A DNA stretch of 64,000 nt from Burkholderiaceae bacterium (GTDB lineage: Bacteria; Pseudomonadota; Gammaproteobacteria; Burkholderiales; Burkholderiaceae_C): NCBI GenBank assembly GCA_913776825.1, contig CAJYPV010000027.1:62001-126000 (forward strand). Reading direction: 5' to 3'. This document shows positions 9,249-17,440 of the stretch, piece after piece. Both the position numbers and the translations under genes were made by a program. The notes below the pieces were generated by a model, which saw only the letters and a list, made by a program, of their open reading frames with translations, ran no database searches and was not told the DNA's origin. Each line of letters starts with the position of its first letter. Within the stretch, counting starts at the first letter, position 1.

Positions 9249-9263
9249 TGGGCGGCGGATGTG

Positions 9264-9881
9264 ATGAACGACAGCGAAGGAGCGGTGGTGGGCTTTTGGA
9301 AGCATGAATCAGCGGTGGTGGACGAAGGCGCGCAGATTGGCGAGAACACCAAGGTCTGGCACTTCTCGCATGTCTGTGGCGGCGCGCGGATCGGCGCGGA
9401 CTGCTCGCTGGGGCAGGGCGTGTTCGTCGGCAATGACGTGACGATCGGCCGCAATGTGAAGGTCCAGAACCAGGTGTCGGTCTACGACGCGGTCACCCTC
9501 GAAGACGATGTCTTCTGCGGGCCGTCCATGGTCTTCACGAATGTCTACAACCCGCGATCCGCGGTGCCGCGCAAGAACGAATATCGACGCACGCTGGTGC
9601 AGCGCGGCGCGACGCTCGGCGCGAACTGCACCATCGTGTGCGGCACGACGATCGGGCCCTATGCCTTCATCGGCGCCGGAACCGTGGTGAAAGCCGATGT
9701 GCCGGCGTTCGCGCTGATGGTCGGCGTGCCCGCCCGCCAGATCGGCTGGATGAGCCGCCATGGCGAGAAGCTGCCCCTGCCGGTCCGCGGCGAGGGCCGC
9801 GCCGTCTGTCCCCACAGCGGCGATGTCTACGAATTGAATGGCCAGGCGCTGCGCCTGGTCGAGCCGGAGCCCCTGGCATGA
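9264..9881 (+). CDS. wlbB: Hexapeptide-repeat N-acetyltransferase, WlbB/WbpD-like
   Basis: This 205-residue left-handed beta-helix acetyltransferase starts with the WlbB-type segment ESAVVDEGAQIGENTKVWHFSHV. It then has regular hexapeptide repeats and the late IGPYAFIGAGTVVKADVP turn. Family members acetylate the 3-amino group of UDP-GlcNAc3NA, giving UDP-GlcNAc3NAcA. The start is taken at the ATG at 9264. Upstream in-frame non-ATG starts lie in the repeat element and are rejected. The last codon overlaps the next gene as ATGA. Homologues trim as trimers. Confidence 0.87.
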   Translation: MNDSEGAVVGFWKHESAVVDEGAQIGENTKVWHFSHVCGGARIGADCSLGQGVFVGNDVTIGRNVKVQNQVSVYDAVTLEDDVFCGPSMVFTNVYNPRSAVPRKNEYRRTLVQRGATLGANCTIVCGTTIGPYAFIGAGTVVKADVPAFALMVGVPARQIGWMSRHGEKLPLPVRGEGRAVCPHSGDVYELNGQALRLVEPEPLA

Positions 9882-11098
9882 GCCTGCCCTTCATCGACCT
9901 GCGCGCCCAGTACACCGCGCTCAAATCCTCGATCGACACCCGCATCCAGCGCGTGCTCGACCACGGCCAATACATCATGGGCCCCGAGGTCAAGGAACTC
10001 GAACAAGCCCTCGCGGCCTATGTCGGCACCCGCCACTGCATCACGGTGGCCAGCGGCACCGAAGCCCTGCTGATCGCGCTGATGACGCTGGACCTCCAGC
10101 CCGGCGACGAGGTGATCACCTCGCCCTTCACCTTCGCCGCGACCGCCGAAGTCATCGTGCTGCTCGGCGGCGTGCCGGTATTCGTGGACATCGATCCCGA
10201 CACCCTCAACCTCGATCCCGACCTGATCGAAGCAGCGATCACACCCCGCACCCGCGCCATCATGCCGGTCAGCCTCTACGGCCAGGTCGCCGACATGAAC
10301 GCGATCAACGCGATCGCCGCCCTTCACGGCCATCTCCCGGTGATCGAAGACGCCGCGCAAAGCTTCGGCGCCTCCTACGAGCTCGCGCTCACGGCCACGT
10401 CGGCCTCGGCAACCCCATCCGCCCCATCCGCCCCATCGGCCCCATCGGCCCCATCGTCCGAATCGGCCACGTCGACCGCGCCCGGCGGCGCGACGATTCG
10501 CCGCAAGTCCTGCGGCCTGAGCACCTGGGGCGCGACCAGCTTCTTCCCCAGCAAGCCGCTCGGCTGCTATGGCGATGGCGGCGCGCTCTTCACCGACGAC
10601 GACGCGCTGGCACAGGCCGCCCGCGAGATCCGGGTCCACGGCCAGAGCCAGCGCTACACCCACACCCGTCTGGGCGTGGGCGGCCGCATGGACACGCTGC
10701 AGTGCGCCATCGTGCTGGGCAAGTTGGAACGCTTCGATTGGGAAGTCGCTCAGCGTCTGGCCATCGGGGCGCGTTACCAGTCGCTGATCGCCGATCTGCC
10801 GCTGCAGCGTCTGGTGGTGCGGGACGACCGCGATTGCGTCTGGGCGCAGTTCACCGTGCAGGTGGATCGCCGGGATGCGGTGATCGACGCGCTCAAGCAG
10901 GCCGGGATTCCGACGGCGGTCCACTATCCGAAGCCGCTGCATCATCAGCCCGCCTACGAGGCGCGTTGCCGCGTCGCGACGCCGCTGCCGCATGCGGAAG
11001 CCGCCGCGCGACGGGTGATGAGCCTGCCGATGAGCGCCGACCTCAGCGAGGCTCAACAGGATCAGGTGGTCGCCGCGCTGCGCACCGCGCTGACCTGA
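9878..11098 (+). CDS. wlbC: DegT/DnrJ/EryC1/StrS aminotransferase, WlbC/WbpE-like, with low-complexity insert
   Basis: This 406-residue PLP enzyme is expected to aminate the 3-keto sugar made by WlbA. The PLP lysine is Lys226 in SFFPSKPLG, and VIEDAAQSFGA (155-165) is the cofactor-binding segment. The order wlbA-wlbB-wlbC supports the pathway call. It is odd in one respect: residues about 168-208 form a Ser/Ala/Pro/Thr-rich stretch, built on a 9-base DNA repeat, just where WbpE-type enzymes have a short loop between SFGA and the KSC...LST strand. The frame stays open and all core motifs remain, so the enzyme may still work. The start overlaps wlbB as ATGA. Confidence 0.88.
   Translation: MSLPFIDLRAQYTALKSSIDTRIQRVLDHGQYIMGPEVKELEQALAAYVGTRHCITVASGTEALLIALMTLDLQPGDEVITSPFTFAATAEVIVLLGGVPVFVDIDPDTLNLDPDLIEAAITPRTRAIMPVSLYGQVADMNAINAIAALHGHLPVIEDAAQSFGASYELALTATSASATPSAPSAPSAPSAPSSESATSTAPGGATIRRKSCGLSTWGATSFFPSKPLGCYGDGGALFTDDDALAQAAREIRVHGQSQRYTHTRLGVGGRMDTLQCAIVLGKLERFDWEVAQRLAIGARYQSLIADLPLQRLVVRDDRDCVWAQFTVQVDRRDAVIDALKQAGIPTAVHYPKPLHHQPAYEARCRVATPLPHAEAAARRVMSLPMSADLSEAQQDQVVAALRTALT
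10415..10459 (+). repeat. Five 9-base tandem repeats inside wlbC
   Basis: The unit CCATCSGCC (S is C or G) repeats five times in frame and encodes Pro-Ser-Ala, the last copy ending in Ser. Since the unit is a multiple of three, copy-number change would lengthen or shorten the loop without a frameshift. Confidence 0.85.
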
Positions 11099-11118
11099 GC
11101 CGCCGGAGCCCGCCCGTC

Positions 11119-11685
11119 ATGTCCCATTGGGGTTATCGGCTGGATGCGCTGCGCGCGCGGTGGCGCGCCCGCGTCGCCGCCTGGACGGGGCTGCGCTGCG
11201 GTGCCGGCGTGCAGATCCATCCCGGAGCGCGGCTGCGCAGCGGGCCGGGCAGCGCGCTGGGCGAGCACACCATCCTCTATCGCGACGTGCAACTGCTGGC
11301 GACCGGCTCCGGCCGCTTCCGCCTCGGGGCGCGCAGTCACATCGCGCCGGGCGGCTATCTGCTGATCGCCGGCCAGCAACTGCAGATCGGCGATGACGTG
11401 GCCATCGGCCCCGGCCTGATGCTGTTCTGCGAATCCAATGCGCCGTCGGCGCACGGCCTGTTCCGCGAGTCCTATCAGCGCGGCGATGTGCGCATCGGCA
11501 GCAACGTGTTCATCGGTGCGCGCGTGACGGTGCTGCCCGGCAGCGTGATCGAGGACGACGTGGTCGTCGCCGCGCATGCGCTGGTGCGCGGTCATCTGGC
11601 CTCGGGCTGGGTGTATGGCGGCGTGCCGGCGCGGCCGCTGCATCGGATCGATGGCGCGCGCGCGTCGTCGACCTCCGCCTCATGA
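11119..11685 (+). CDS. Hexapeptide-repeat acyltransferase (LbH family)
   Basis: The protein has 188 residues with a short basic N-terminal helix followed by left-handed beta-helix repeats, ending in the coil VRIGSNVFIGARVTVLPGSVIEDDVVV and a GGVPARPL tail typical of sugar O- or N-acetyltransferases. The acceptor is unknown. Its stop overlaps the following aminotransferase gene as ATGA, so it may acylate the amino sugar made by that enzyme, or a sugar in the growing chain. The start at 11119 is 20 bases past wlbC. Confidence 0.78.
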   Translation: MSHWGYRLDALRARWRARVAAWTGLRCGAGVQIHPGARLRSGPGSALGEHTILYRDVQLLATGSGRFRLGARSHIAPGGYLLIAGQQLQIGDDVAIGPGLMLFCESNAPSAHGLFRESYQRGDVRIGSNVFIGARVTVLPGSVIEDDVVVAAHALVRGHLASGWVYGGVPARPLHRIDGARASSTSAS

Positions 11686-12995
11686 AGGGCCATGTGACGG
11701 GCGCGCTGCGCTGGCGCGATCTGCTGTCGGCCTTCCGGCACTGGCGCCGTCGCGGCGACGCCGCCAGCGACGACTTCCGCGATGCCTTCGCCCGCAGCCT
11801 GGCGGTGGCCCCCTCGGCCGTCCATCTGTTCGGCACGGGTCGCGCCGCGCTGCATGCGTTCGTCGCCTCGTTGCAGTTGCCGCCGGGCAGCGAAGCGCTG
11901 TTGCCCGGCTACACCTGCGTGGTGGTGCCCAATGTGTTCATGCATCTGGGACTGACGGTGCGCTATGTCGACATCCGGCCCGATGACATGAATCCAGGCG
12001 CTGACGACTGGCACGCGGCCATCGGCCCCGCGACCCGCGTCGTCGTCGTGCCGCACAACTTCGGCCAGCTCACCGCGGGCCTGGACGCGCTGCGCCAGCG
12101 GCATCCGCAGGTCGTGTTCATCGAAGATGCCGCCCATGCGTGGGGTGGTCGCGATCACGCCGGTCGCGTGGCCGGCACCTTGGCGGACGCGGCCTTCTTC
12201 AGCTTCGAATACTCGAAGCCGCTGACAACCGGCACCGGTGGCGCGCTGGTGCTGGCCGATCCCGCTTGGCGGGCACGCTTCAGTGCGCATCGGCCGGACT
12301 TGCATCGTCCGGCGGCGGGCGTGGTCCGGCGGCAATGGCTGACGCTCGCCTGGCATCGGCTCACGCTCAGCCTGCCGCACGCGGCGCTGCGATTGCTGAT
12401 CGCGCTCTTGCGCATGCCGTCACGCCTGCTCGGCCTGGTGGCCAAGACGCCCGACAGCGAAATCTCGGGCGAGAGCCAGCCGGATTACCGCGCTGGCCTG
12501 CATCCGCTGAGCGCAGCGCTGGGGCTGATGCAGGCGCGGCGGTTCGAGACGCTGCATGCCTCGCGTCGTCAGCAGGCGGCGGACTATGACGCGCTGCTCG
12601 CGGGCCTGCCCGGTTGGGTGCGGCCCGGACGTGGCGCCGACACCGACACCGCGCCAGGCGTTCCTCCGAGCGCTTCTCGCGCCGACGACGTGCTGCTGCG
12701 CTATCCGGTGCTGCTGCCGGAGACCGTCTCGCGCGAGGCCGTGATCGCCGAGCTGGAGGCCATCGGCGTGGTCGGCGGCACCTGGTTCGATGATGTGGTG
12801 CATCCGCGCGGCAGCCTGCGCTATGGCTATGCCGCCGGCCAATGCCCGAACGGCGAGCATGCCGCGCGCACGGTGCTGAACCTGCCGCTGGGTCTGCATG
12901 CGACGCTGTCGCCGGCGCAGCGCTCGGCGCTTCGGGCCATCGCCGAGCGGCACGGCGGACGTGCGCGGCCGACCGACTCCGGGACGACGGCATGA
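11682..12995 (+). CDS. DegT/DnrJ/EryC1/StrS-family PLP aminotransferase
   Basis: This 437-residue protein has the sugar-aminotransferase fold. FGTGRAALHAFV is near residues 47-58, VFIEDAAHAWGG near 145-156, and the probable PLP lysine is in FEYSKPLTTGTGG (about 178-190). It is more divergent than the other three aminotransferases of the locus. The region 320-340 is a Asp/Thr/Pro-rich linker. Its substrate is unknown. No dehydratase or dehydrogenase is immediately adjacent, but the wlb-type and WbpM-type products made in this locus are possible substrates. It overlaps both neighbours by 4 nt. Confidence 0.8.
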   Translation: MKGHVTGALRWRDLLSAFRHWRRRGDAASDDFRDAFARSLAVAPSAVHLFGTGRAALHAFVASLQLPPGSEALLPGYTCVVVPNVFMHLGLTVRYVDIRPDDMNPGADDWHAAIGPATRVVVVPHNFGQLTAGLDALRQRHPQVVFIEDAAHAWGGRDHAGRVAGTLADAAFFSFEYSKPLTTGTGGALVLADPAWRARFSAHRPDLHRPAAGVVRRQWLTLAWHRLTLSLPHAALRLLIALLRMPSRLLGLVAKTPDSEISGESQPDYRAGLHPLSAALGLMQARRFETLHASRRQQAADYDALLAGLPGWVRPGRGADTDTAPGVPPSASRADDVLLRYPVLLPETVSREAVIAELEAIGVVGGTWFDDVVHPRGSLRYGYAAGQCPNGEHAARTVLNLPLGLHATLSPAQRSALRAIAERHGGRARPTDSGTTA

Positions 12996-14308
12996 CCGTC
13001 CGCCGACGCTTCGCTCAACTGGCCAGCGCGTCGATGCTGACGCAGGCGATCCCGATGCTGGTCGCGCCGTTGCTGACCCGTTGGTACGGCGCAGAGGCGC
13101 TGGGCCATTGGGCCCTGTTCGTGGCGCTGTCCGCCAACCTGGCGACGATCGCCAATGCGCGGTATGAATTCGCCATCGTCATTCCGAAGCGGGATGGTGA
13201 GGCGGCGCTGGTGCTGCAACTGGCGCTGTGGATCGCGCTGGGCATGGGCCTGCTGACGGCGGGCGGCGCGGCGCTGTGGCATCTGGGCATGGCGCATCCG
13301 GCGAGCTGGGGCGGGCGCTGGGTGTCGCTGCGCTCGCTCGATCCGTGGCTGCTGATGCTGGCCCCGGTGGTGGCCCTGGCGGGCATGCAGCAGGCCTTGA
13401 GTCTGTGGAACAACCGGCAAGGCCAGATCGCGGTGATCGCGCAGGCCCGGGTGCTGCAGCAGGGCGTGATGGCGGCCGCACAGGCGGCGGCTGCGCTGGG
13501 CGGATGGGCGTCGGTGGCGGCGCTGGTGCTGTCGCAAAGCCTGGCCGCGCTGCTGGCGCCGCTGTGGCTGTTGCGACGCGGCAGCCGCTGGCAGCGCGCG
13601 ACGCGGCTCGACAGTGCGGGCAAGTCCTGGCACTGGCGGCACCTGCGGCGACTGGCCTGGCGCTATCGGCAGTTCCCTCTGCTCAACAGCCCGCATGCGT
13701 TCGTCAACGCCGCGCAGGAAACCCTGGTGCTGGCGCTGATCGCCGCCTGGGCCGATGCGGCCACCGCCGGCTATTACGCCTTGATGGTGCGGCTGGTGAA
13801 GGCGCCCGCCACGCTGGTGGGGGGCGCGCTGTCGGAAGCGCTGTTGGGTGAGCTGGCGCGCGACTGGCAGCGCGGCGCGGACCTGCGCCCCCGATTGCGA
13901 CGCGGCATCGCGCTGCTCGCCATGGTGGCCTTGCCGTGCATGGCGGTGCTGATGCTGGCAGGGCCGATGCTGTTCGGTTGGTTGCTCGGGCCGGACTGGG
14001 CCCGCGCCGGAGAATACGGTCGCTGGCTGGCGCCCTATGTCGCGGCCCATTTCATCGCGGCGCCGCTCACCGTCACACCGATGGTCACCGGTCGGCAGCG
14101 CGGCGCGCTGGTCTTCAGTCTGATCGGCAATGCGCTGTATGTGCTGCCGGTGGCGCTGGTGCTGAGCTCGGGCGGTGCGCTGACCTGGGCGCTGGGCGCG
14201 ATCTCGGTGTTGCTGCCGCTGTATTTCGCGATCTATCTGGGATGGCTGGTGCGAGGCGCCGCGCGTCGGCCGTCCGTCCCGACACGTTCTGCCATGAGGC
14301 CTGCATGA
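12992..14308 (+). CDS. wzx: Wzx-type oligosaccharide flippase (first of two)
   Basis: This 438-residue polytopic membrane protein has about 12 hydrophobic segments and the polysaccharide-transporter family start (LASASMLTQAIPMLVAPLLTRWYG). Such proteins flip undecaprenyl-diphosphate-linked repeat units across the inner membrane. The family call rests on topology, length and position among glycosyltransferase genes. A second flippase gene lies at 23396, so this one may serve a distinct glycan or be redundant. ATGA overlaps on both sides. Confidence 0.8.
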   Translation: MTVRRRFAQLASASMLTQAIPMLVAPLLTRWYGAEALGHWALFVALSANLATIANARYEFAIVIPKRDGEAALVLQLALWIALGMGLLTAGGAALWHLGMAHPASWGGRWVSLRSLDPWLLMLAPVVALAGMQQALSLWNNRQGQIAVIAQARVLQQGVMAAAQAAAALGGWASVAALVLSQSLAALLAPLWLLRRGSRWQRATRLDSAGKSWHWRHLRRLAWRYRQFPLLNSPHAFVNAAQETLVLALIAAWADAATAGYYALMVRLVKAPATLVGGALSEALLGELARDWQRGADLRPRLRRGIALLAMVALPCMAVLMLAGPMLFGWLLGPDWARAGEYGRWLAPYVAAHFIAAPLTVTPMVTGRQRGALVFSLIGNALYVLPVALVLSSGGALTWALGAISVLLPLYFAIYLGWLVRGAARRPSVPTRSAMRPA

Positions 14309-15417
14309 GACTGGTATTGATCGGAGACGGCGAAAGTCCGCATCTCCTCAAATGGGCCCGCGCCCTGTCCGAGCAGCGCGACCTGTCGCTCTGGGCCGCC
14401 TCGACGCGGGGCTTTTCGCCGGCCTTCAATTTCCTGATCCCGGAAGACCAGCGCCTGGCGCTGAACACCGATCCGCGGCATGGCGGCGGCAATCTCGCGG
14501 TGCTGCGGCAGTTGCCCAAGCTGGGCCAATGGCTCGCCCGGGTCGATGCCGACTGGCTGCATGCGCATTACCTGACGTCTCACGGCACGCTCGCCTGGGC
14601 GGCCCGGCGCGGCTGGCGCCTGCGGGCCCGGATCGCGGGATCGGCGTGGGGCAGCGACATCCTGGTCACGCCGGATCAGGGTTGGGCCTATCGATGGCTG
14701 ACCACGCAGGTGCTGAAGTCCTGCGCCGTCACCACCTCGGATTCCCACCACATGGCCGCGCGCATGCAGCAGCTCGGCGCGGGGGAGGTCATGACCTTCC
14801 CCTTCGGCCTGGAAGCGCTGCCCAAGCAGAACGTGCGCAAGCAGCCGTGGCTGTTCTTCAGCAACCGCGGGCTGGAGCCGATCTATCAGCCGCAACAGGT
14901 GATCGCCACCTTCGCCGCGATCGCCGCGCAACAGCCGACGGCCCGCCTGGTAGTGGCCAACGACGGCTCCCTGCGCGGCGCGCTGGAAGACCAGGCCCGC
15001 TCGCTCGGACTGGCCGACCGGATCGAGTTCGTCGGGCGGCTCGATGCCGTCGCCCAGGGCCGTCAATATGCCCATGCGCGCTGGTTCATGAGCCTGCCGG
15101 CCAGCGACTCGGTGTCGGTGTCGGTGATCGAGGCGATGGCCCATGAATGCCTGCCGATCCTGTCCGACCTGCCCGCCAACCATGAACTGCTCGGCACGCA
15201 GGAACCGGGCTCGCCTCGACATGGCGTGATCCTGGCGACCGATCCCCACCCGGACGCCGCCGCTCAACGCGCGGCGCTGCCGCAGCGCTTGGCCGCGCTG
15301 GTGGATGATGCGGCACACGCCGATGTGCTCGGCGCCGCCAACCGGGCCTGGGTGGCCCAACACGCGATGTTCGCGCCTGCCGTCAAGCGCTTTGTCGCGC
15401 GTCTGAACTCTCTATGA
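14305..15417 (+). CDS. Glycosyltransferase family 4-like (group 1)
   Basis: This 370-residue cytoplasmic or membrane-peripheral transferase has the GT-B fold. The start MRLVLIGDGESPHLLKWA, the acceptor-side HAHYLTSHG segment and the C-terminal donor motif SVSVIEAMAHECLPI are the retaining group 1 signs. It should add one sugar to the lipid-linked unit; donor and acceptor are unknown. It overlaps the flippase gene by 4 nt upstream and the next transferase by 4 nt downstream. Confidence 0.82.
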   Translation: MRLVLIGDGESPHLLKWARALSEQRDLSLWAASTRGFSPAFNFLIPEDQRLALNTDPRHGGGNLAVLRQLPKLGQWLARVDADWLHAHYLTSHGTLAWAARRGWRLRARIAGSAWGSDILVTPDQGWAYRWLTTQVLKSCAVTTSDSHHMAARMQQLGAGEVMTFPFGLEALPKQNVRKQPWLFFSNRGLEPIYQPQQVIATFAAIAAQQPTARLVVANDGSLRGALEDQARSLGLADRIEFVGRLDAVAQGRQYAHARWFMSLPASDSVSVSVIEAMAHECLPILSDLPANHELLGTQEPGSPRHGVILATDPHPDAAAQRAALPQRLAALVDDAAHADVLGAANRAWVAQHAMFAPAVKRFVARLNSL

Positions 15418-16631
15418 AGCTGCTGCTGATCAATCATTACGCCGGCTCGCCGAAGCACGGCATGGAATTCCGCCCCTTCTATCTGGCGCGCGAGTGGGTG
15501 CGGGCCGGCCATCAGGCGCTGATCCTGGGGGCGTCCTATTCGCATGTGCGGACCACCCAGCCGGAGCCCGGCTTCGCGCAGTTCCAGGGCGTCCATTACC
15601 ACTTCTACGACACGCCGACCTACGAGGGCAACGGCGTCGGCCGCGTGAAAAACATCTGGTCCTTCTGCCGCCAGGTCTGGAAGGACGCCGACATCCTCGC
15701 CCGCGAATTCCAGCCCGATGTGGTGATCGCCTCCAGCACCTATCCGATGGACATCTGGGTGGCGCGGCGCATCGCGCGGCAGGCGCGGGCCAAGCTGGTC
15801 TATGAGGTGCATGACCTGTGGCCGCTGTCGCCGATCGAGCTGTCCGGCATGTCGCCGCGACATCCGTTCGCGATGCTCTGCCAGAAGGCGGAGAACGACG
15901 CCTACCGCGACGCCGACGTGGTGGTGTCGATGCTGCCGAAAGTGCATGCGCACATGGCGGCCCACGGGCTGGACTTGAAGAAGCTGCACATCGTGCCCAA
16001 CGGCATCACGCTGGACGAGTGGGAGGCCGATGGCGAGCCGCTCGATCCCGCGCTGCAGGCGCATCTGGCGACACAGCGCGCTGCGGGTCGCACGCTCGTC
16101 GGTTATGCCGGCTCGATGGGTGAGCCGAATGCGCTGGATGTGCTGCTGGACGCCGCCCAGCGGCTGAAGGATCAGCCGATGGCCTTCGTGCTGGTCGGCG
16201 GCGGGCATCTGCGCGAGGCGCTGCAGGCGCGGGTGCGCGATCAGGGCCTGAGCAATGTCGCGATGTTCCCGGCGATTCCCAAGGGCCAGATTCCGTCGCT
16301 GCTGCGGGGTTTCGACATCGCCTACATCGGCTGGCAACGCACGCCGATCTATCGCTTCGGCATCGCGCCCAACAAGCTGATGGACTACATGATGGCGCAG
16401 CGTCCGGTGCTGCATTCGGTCGAGGCCGGCAATGATCCGGTGGCTGAAGCCGGCGCCGGCCTGACGGTCGCGCCGGAGGATCCGCAGGCGGTCGCCGACG
16501 GGCTGCTGGCGCTGGCAGCCATCGATCCGGCGGAGCGCGCGGCCATGGGCCGTCGCGGTCGCGAATTCGTGTTGCAGCATCACACCTATCCCGTGCTGGC
16601 CCAGCGTTTCGTCGACGCGGTGTCGGGATGA
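15414..16631 (+). CDS. Glycosyltransferase family 4, WbuB-like
   Basis: The protein has 405 residues. The N-terminal half contains HYAGSPKHGMEFRPFYLA and the VYEVHDLWPLSPIELSG segment that I associate with WbuB-type transferases, which add N-acetyl-fucosamine-type sugars. The C-terminal Rossmann domain contains VPNGITLDEW and an NKLMDYMMAQRPVL donor loop. The specificity is an analogy only. The stop is followed by a 42-base gap, the first clear gap after a run of overlapping genes. Confidence 0.82.
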   Translation: MKLLLINHYAGSPKHGMEFRPFYLAREWVRAGHQALILGASYSHVRTTQPEPGFAQFQGVHYHFYDTPTYEGNGVGRVKNIWSFCRQVWKDADILAREFQPDVVIASSTYPMDIWVARRIARQARAKLVYEVHDLWPLSPIELSGMSPRHPFAMLCQKAENDAYRDADVVVSMLPKVHAHMAAHGLDLKKLHIVPNGITLDEWEADGEPLDPALQAHLATQRAAGRTLVGYAGSMGEPNALDVLLDAAQRLKDQPMAFVLVGGGHLREALQARVRDQGLSNVAMFPAIPKGQIPSLLRGFDIAYIGWQRTPIYRFGIAPNKLMDYMMAQRPVLHSVEAGNDPVAEAGAGLTVAPEDPQAVADGLLALAAIDPAERAAMGRRGREFVLQHHTYPVLAQRFVDAVSG

Positions 16632-16673
16632 CCGCGCCGCGGGTCCGGCCCCTCTGATCGGAGCGTTCTCACC

Positions 16674-17384
16674 ATGTCCCAGGACCGCGAACTGCAGGCC
16701 ATCACCGAGCGTTATGCGCGTCGCCGGGACGCGCTCGACGGCCTGGAGCGCTACAGCCTGCTGCGGCCCGAGGTCTGGCAGATGCTGCATGAGCGTCAGG
16801 CCGCGATGCTGCGCCTGCTGGCCGCACGCGCCGCACACCTGGGCCCGGTGACCGAGTGGCGGCTGACCGAGGTCGGCTGCGGCGCGGGCGGCAATCTGGT
16901 CGACATGCTGCGACTGGGGCTGACGCCGGAGCACCTCACCGGCATCGAGCTGCTGCCGGAGCGCCTGGCCGCCGCGCGTGCCGCGCTGCCGGGTGCGCTG
17001 CGGCTGGTGGCGGGCGATGCGTCGCAGGCCGATATCGCGCCGGGCAGCCAGGATCTGGTGATGCAGTCGACGGTGTTCTCGTCGGTCCTGGACGACGGCC
17101 TGCAGCAGCAAGTGGCGCAGGCGATGTGGCGCTGGCTGAAGCCGGGCGGGGCGGTGATCTGGTACGACTTCATCGTCGACAATCCGCGCAATCCGGACGT
17201 GCGCGGCGTCCCGGTGCGGCGCATGCGGGCCTTGTTTCCGCAGGGCCAGGCCCAGGTGCGGCGCGTCACGCTGGCGCCGCCGCTGGCGCGGGCGGTCTGT
17301 CGCTGGCATCCGGGCGCCTACCGTGTGTTGAACAGCCTGCCGTTTCTGCGCAGCCATGTGCTGGCGCTGATCATCAAACCCTGA
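16674..17384 (+). CDS. Class I SAM-dependent methyltransferase
   Basis: The protein has 236 residues with motif I EVGCGAGGN at about 64-72, an acidic residue at the end of the second strand (GIELLP) and the LKPGGAVIWYDF strand typical of small-molecule methyltransferases. Context suggests it methylates a sugar in the glycan or its terminal residue (chain capping), but this is inference. The start ATG at 16674 has a weak GGAG about 14 nt upstream. Confidence 0.8.
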   Translation: MSQDRELQAITERYARRRDALDGLERYSLLRPEVWQMLHERQAAMLRLLAARAAHLGPVTEWRLTEVGCGAGGNLVDMLRLGLTPEHLTGIELLPERLAAARAALPGALRLVAGDASQADIAPGSQDLVMQSTVFSSVLDDGLQQQVAQAMWRWLKPGGAVIWYDFIVDNPRNPDVRGVPVRRMRALFPQGQAQVRRVTLAPPLARAVCRWHPGAYRVLNSLPFLRSHVLALIIKP

Positions 17385-17440
17385 GCGGTTGCGCCTGCCT
17401 CATCCGCATTCGCATCCGCTGCCTTCATCCCATCGAGCCC

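Noticed and set aside
10415..10459. Possible CRISPR-like or mobile repeat
   Set aside because: Units are 9 bases, contiguous, in frame and without spacers; it is a coding simple repeat.
15264..17357. 697-codon minus-strand frame opposite two glycosyltransferase/methyltransferase genes
   Set aside because: Arg/Gln/His-rich translation without family motifs, mirrored on genes with clear GT4 and SAM motifs and 4-nt overlaps.
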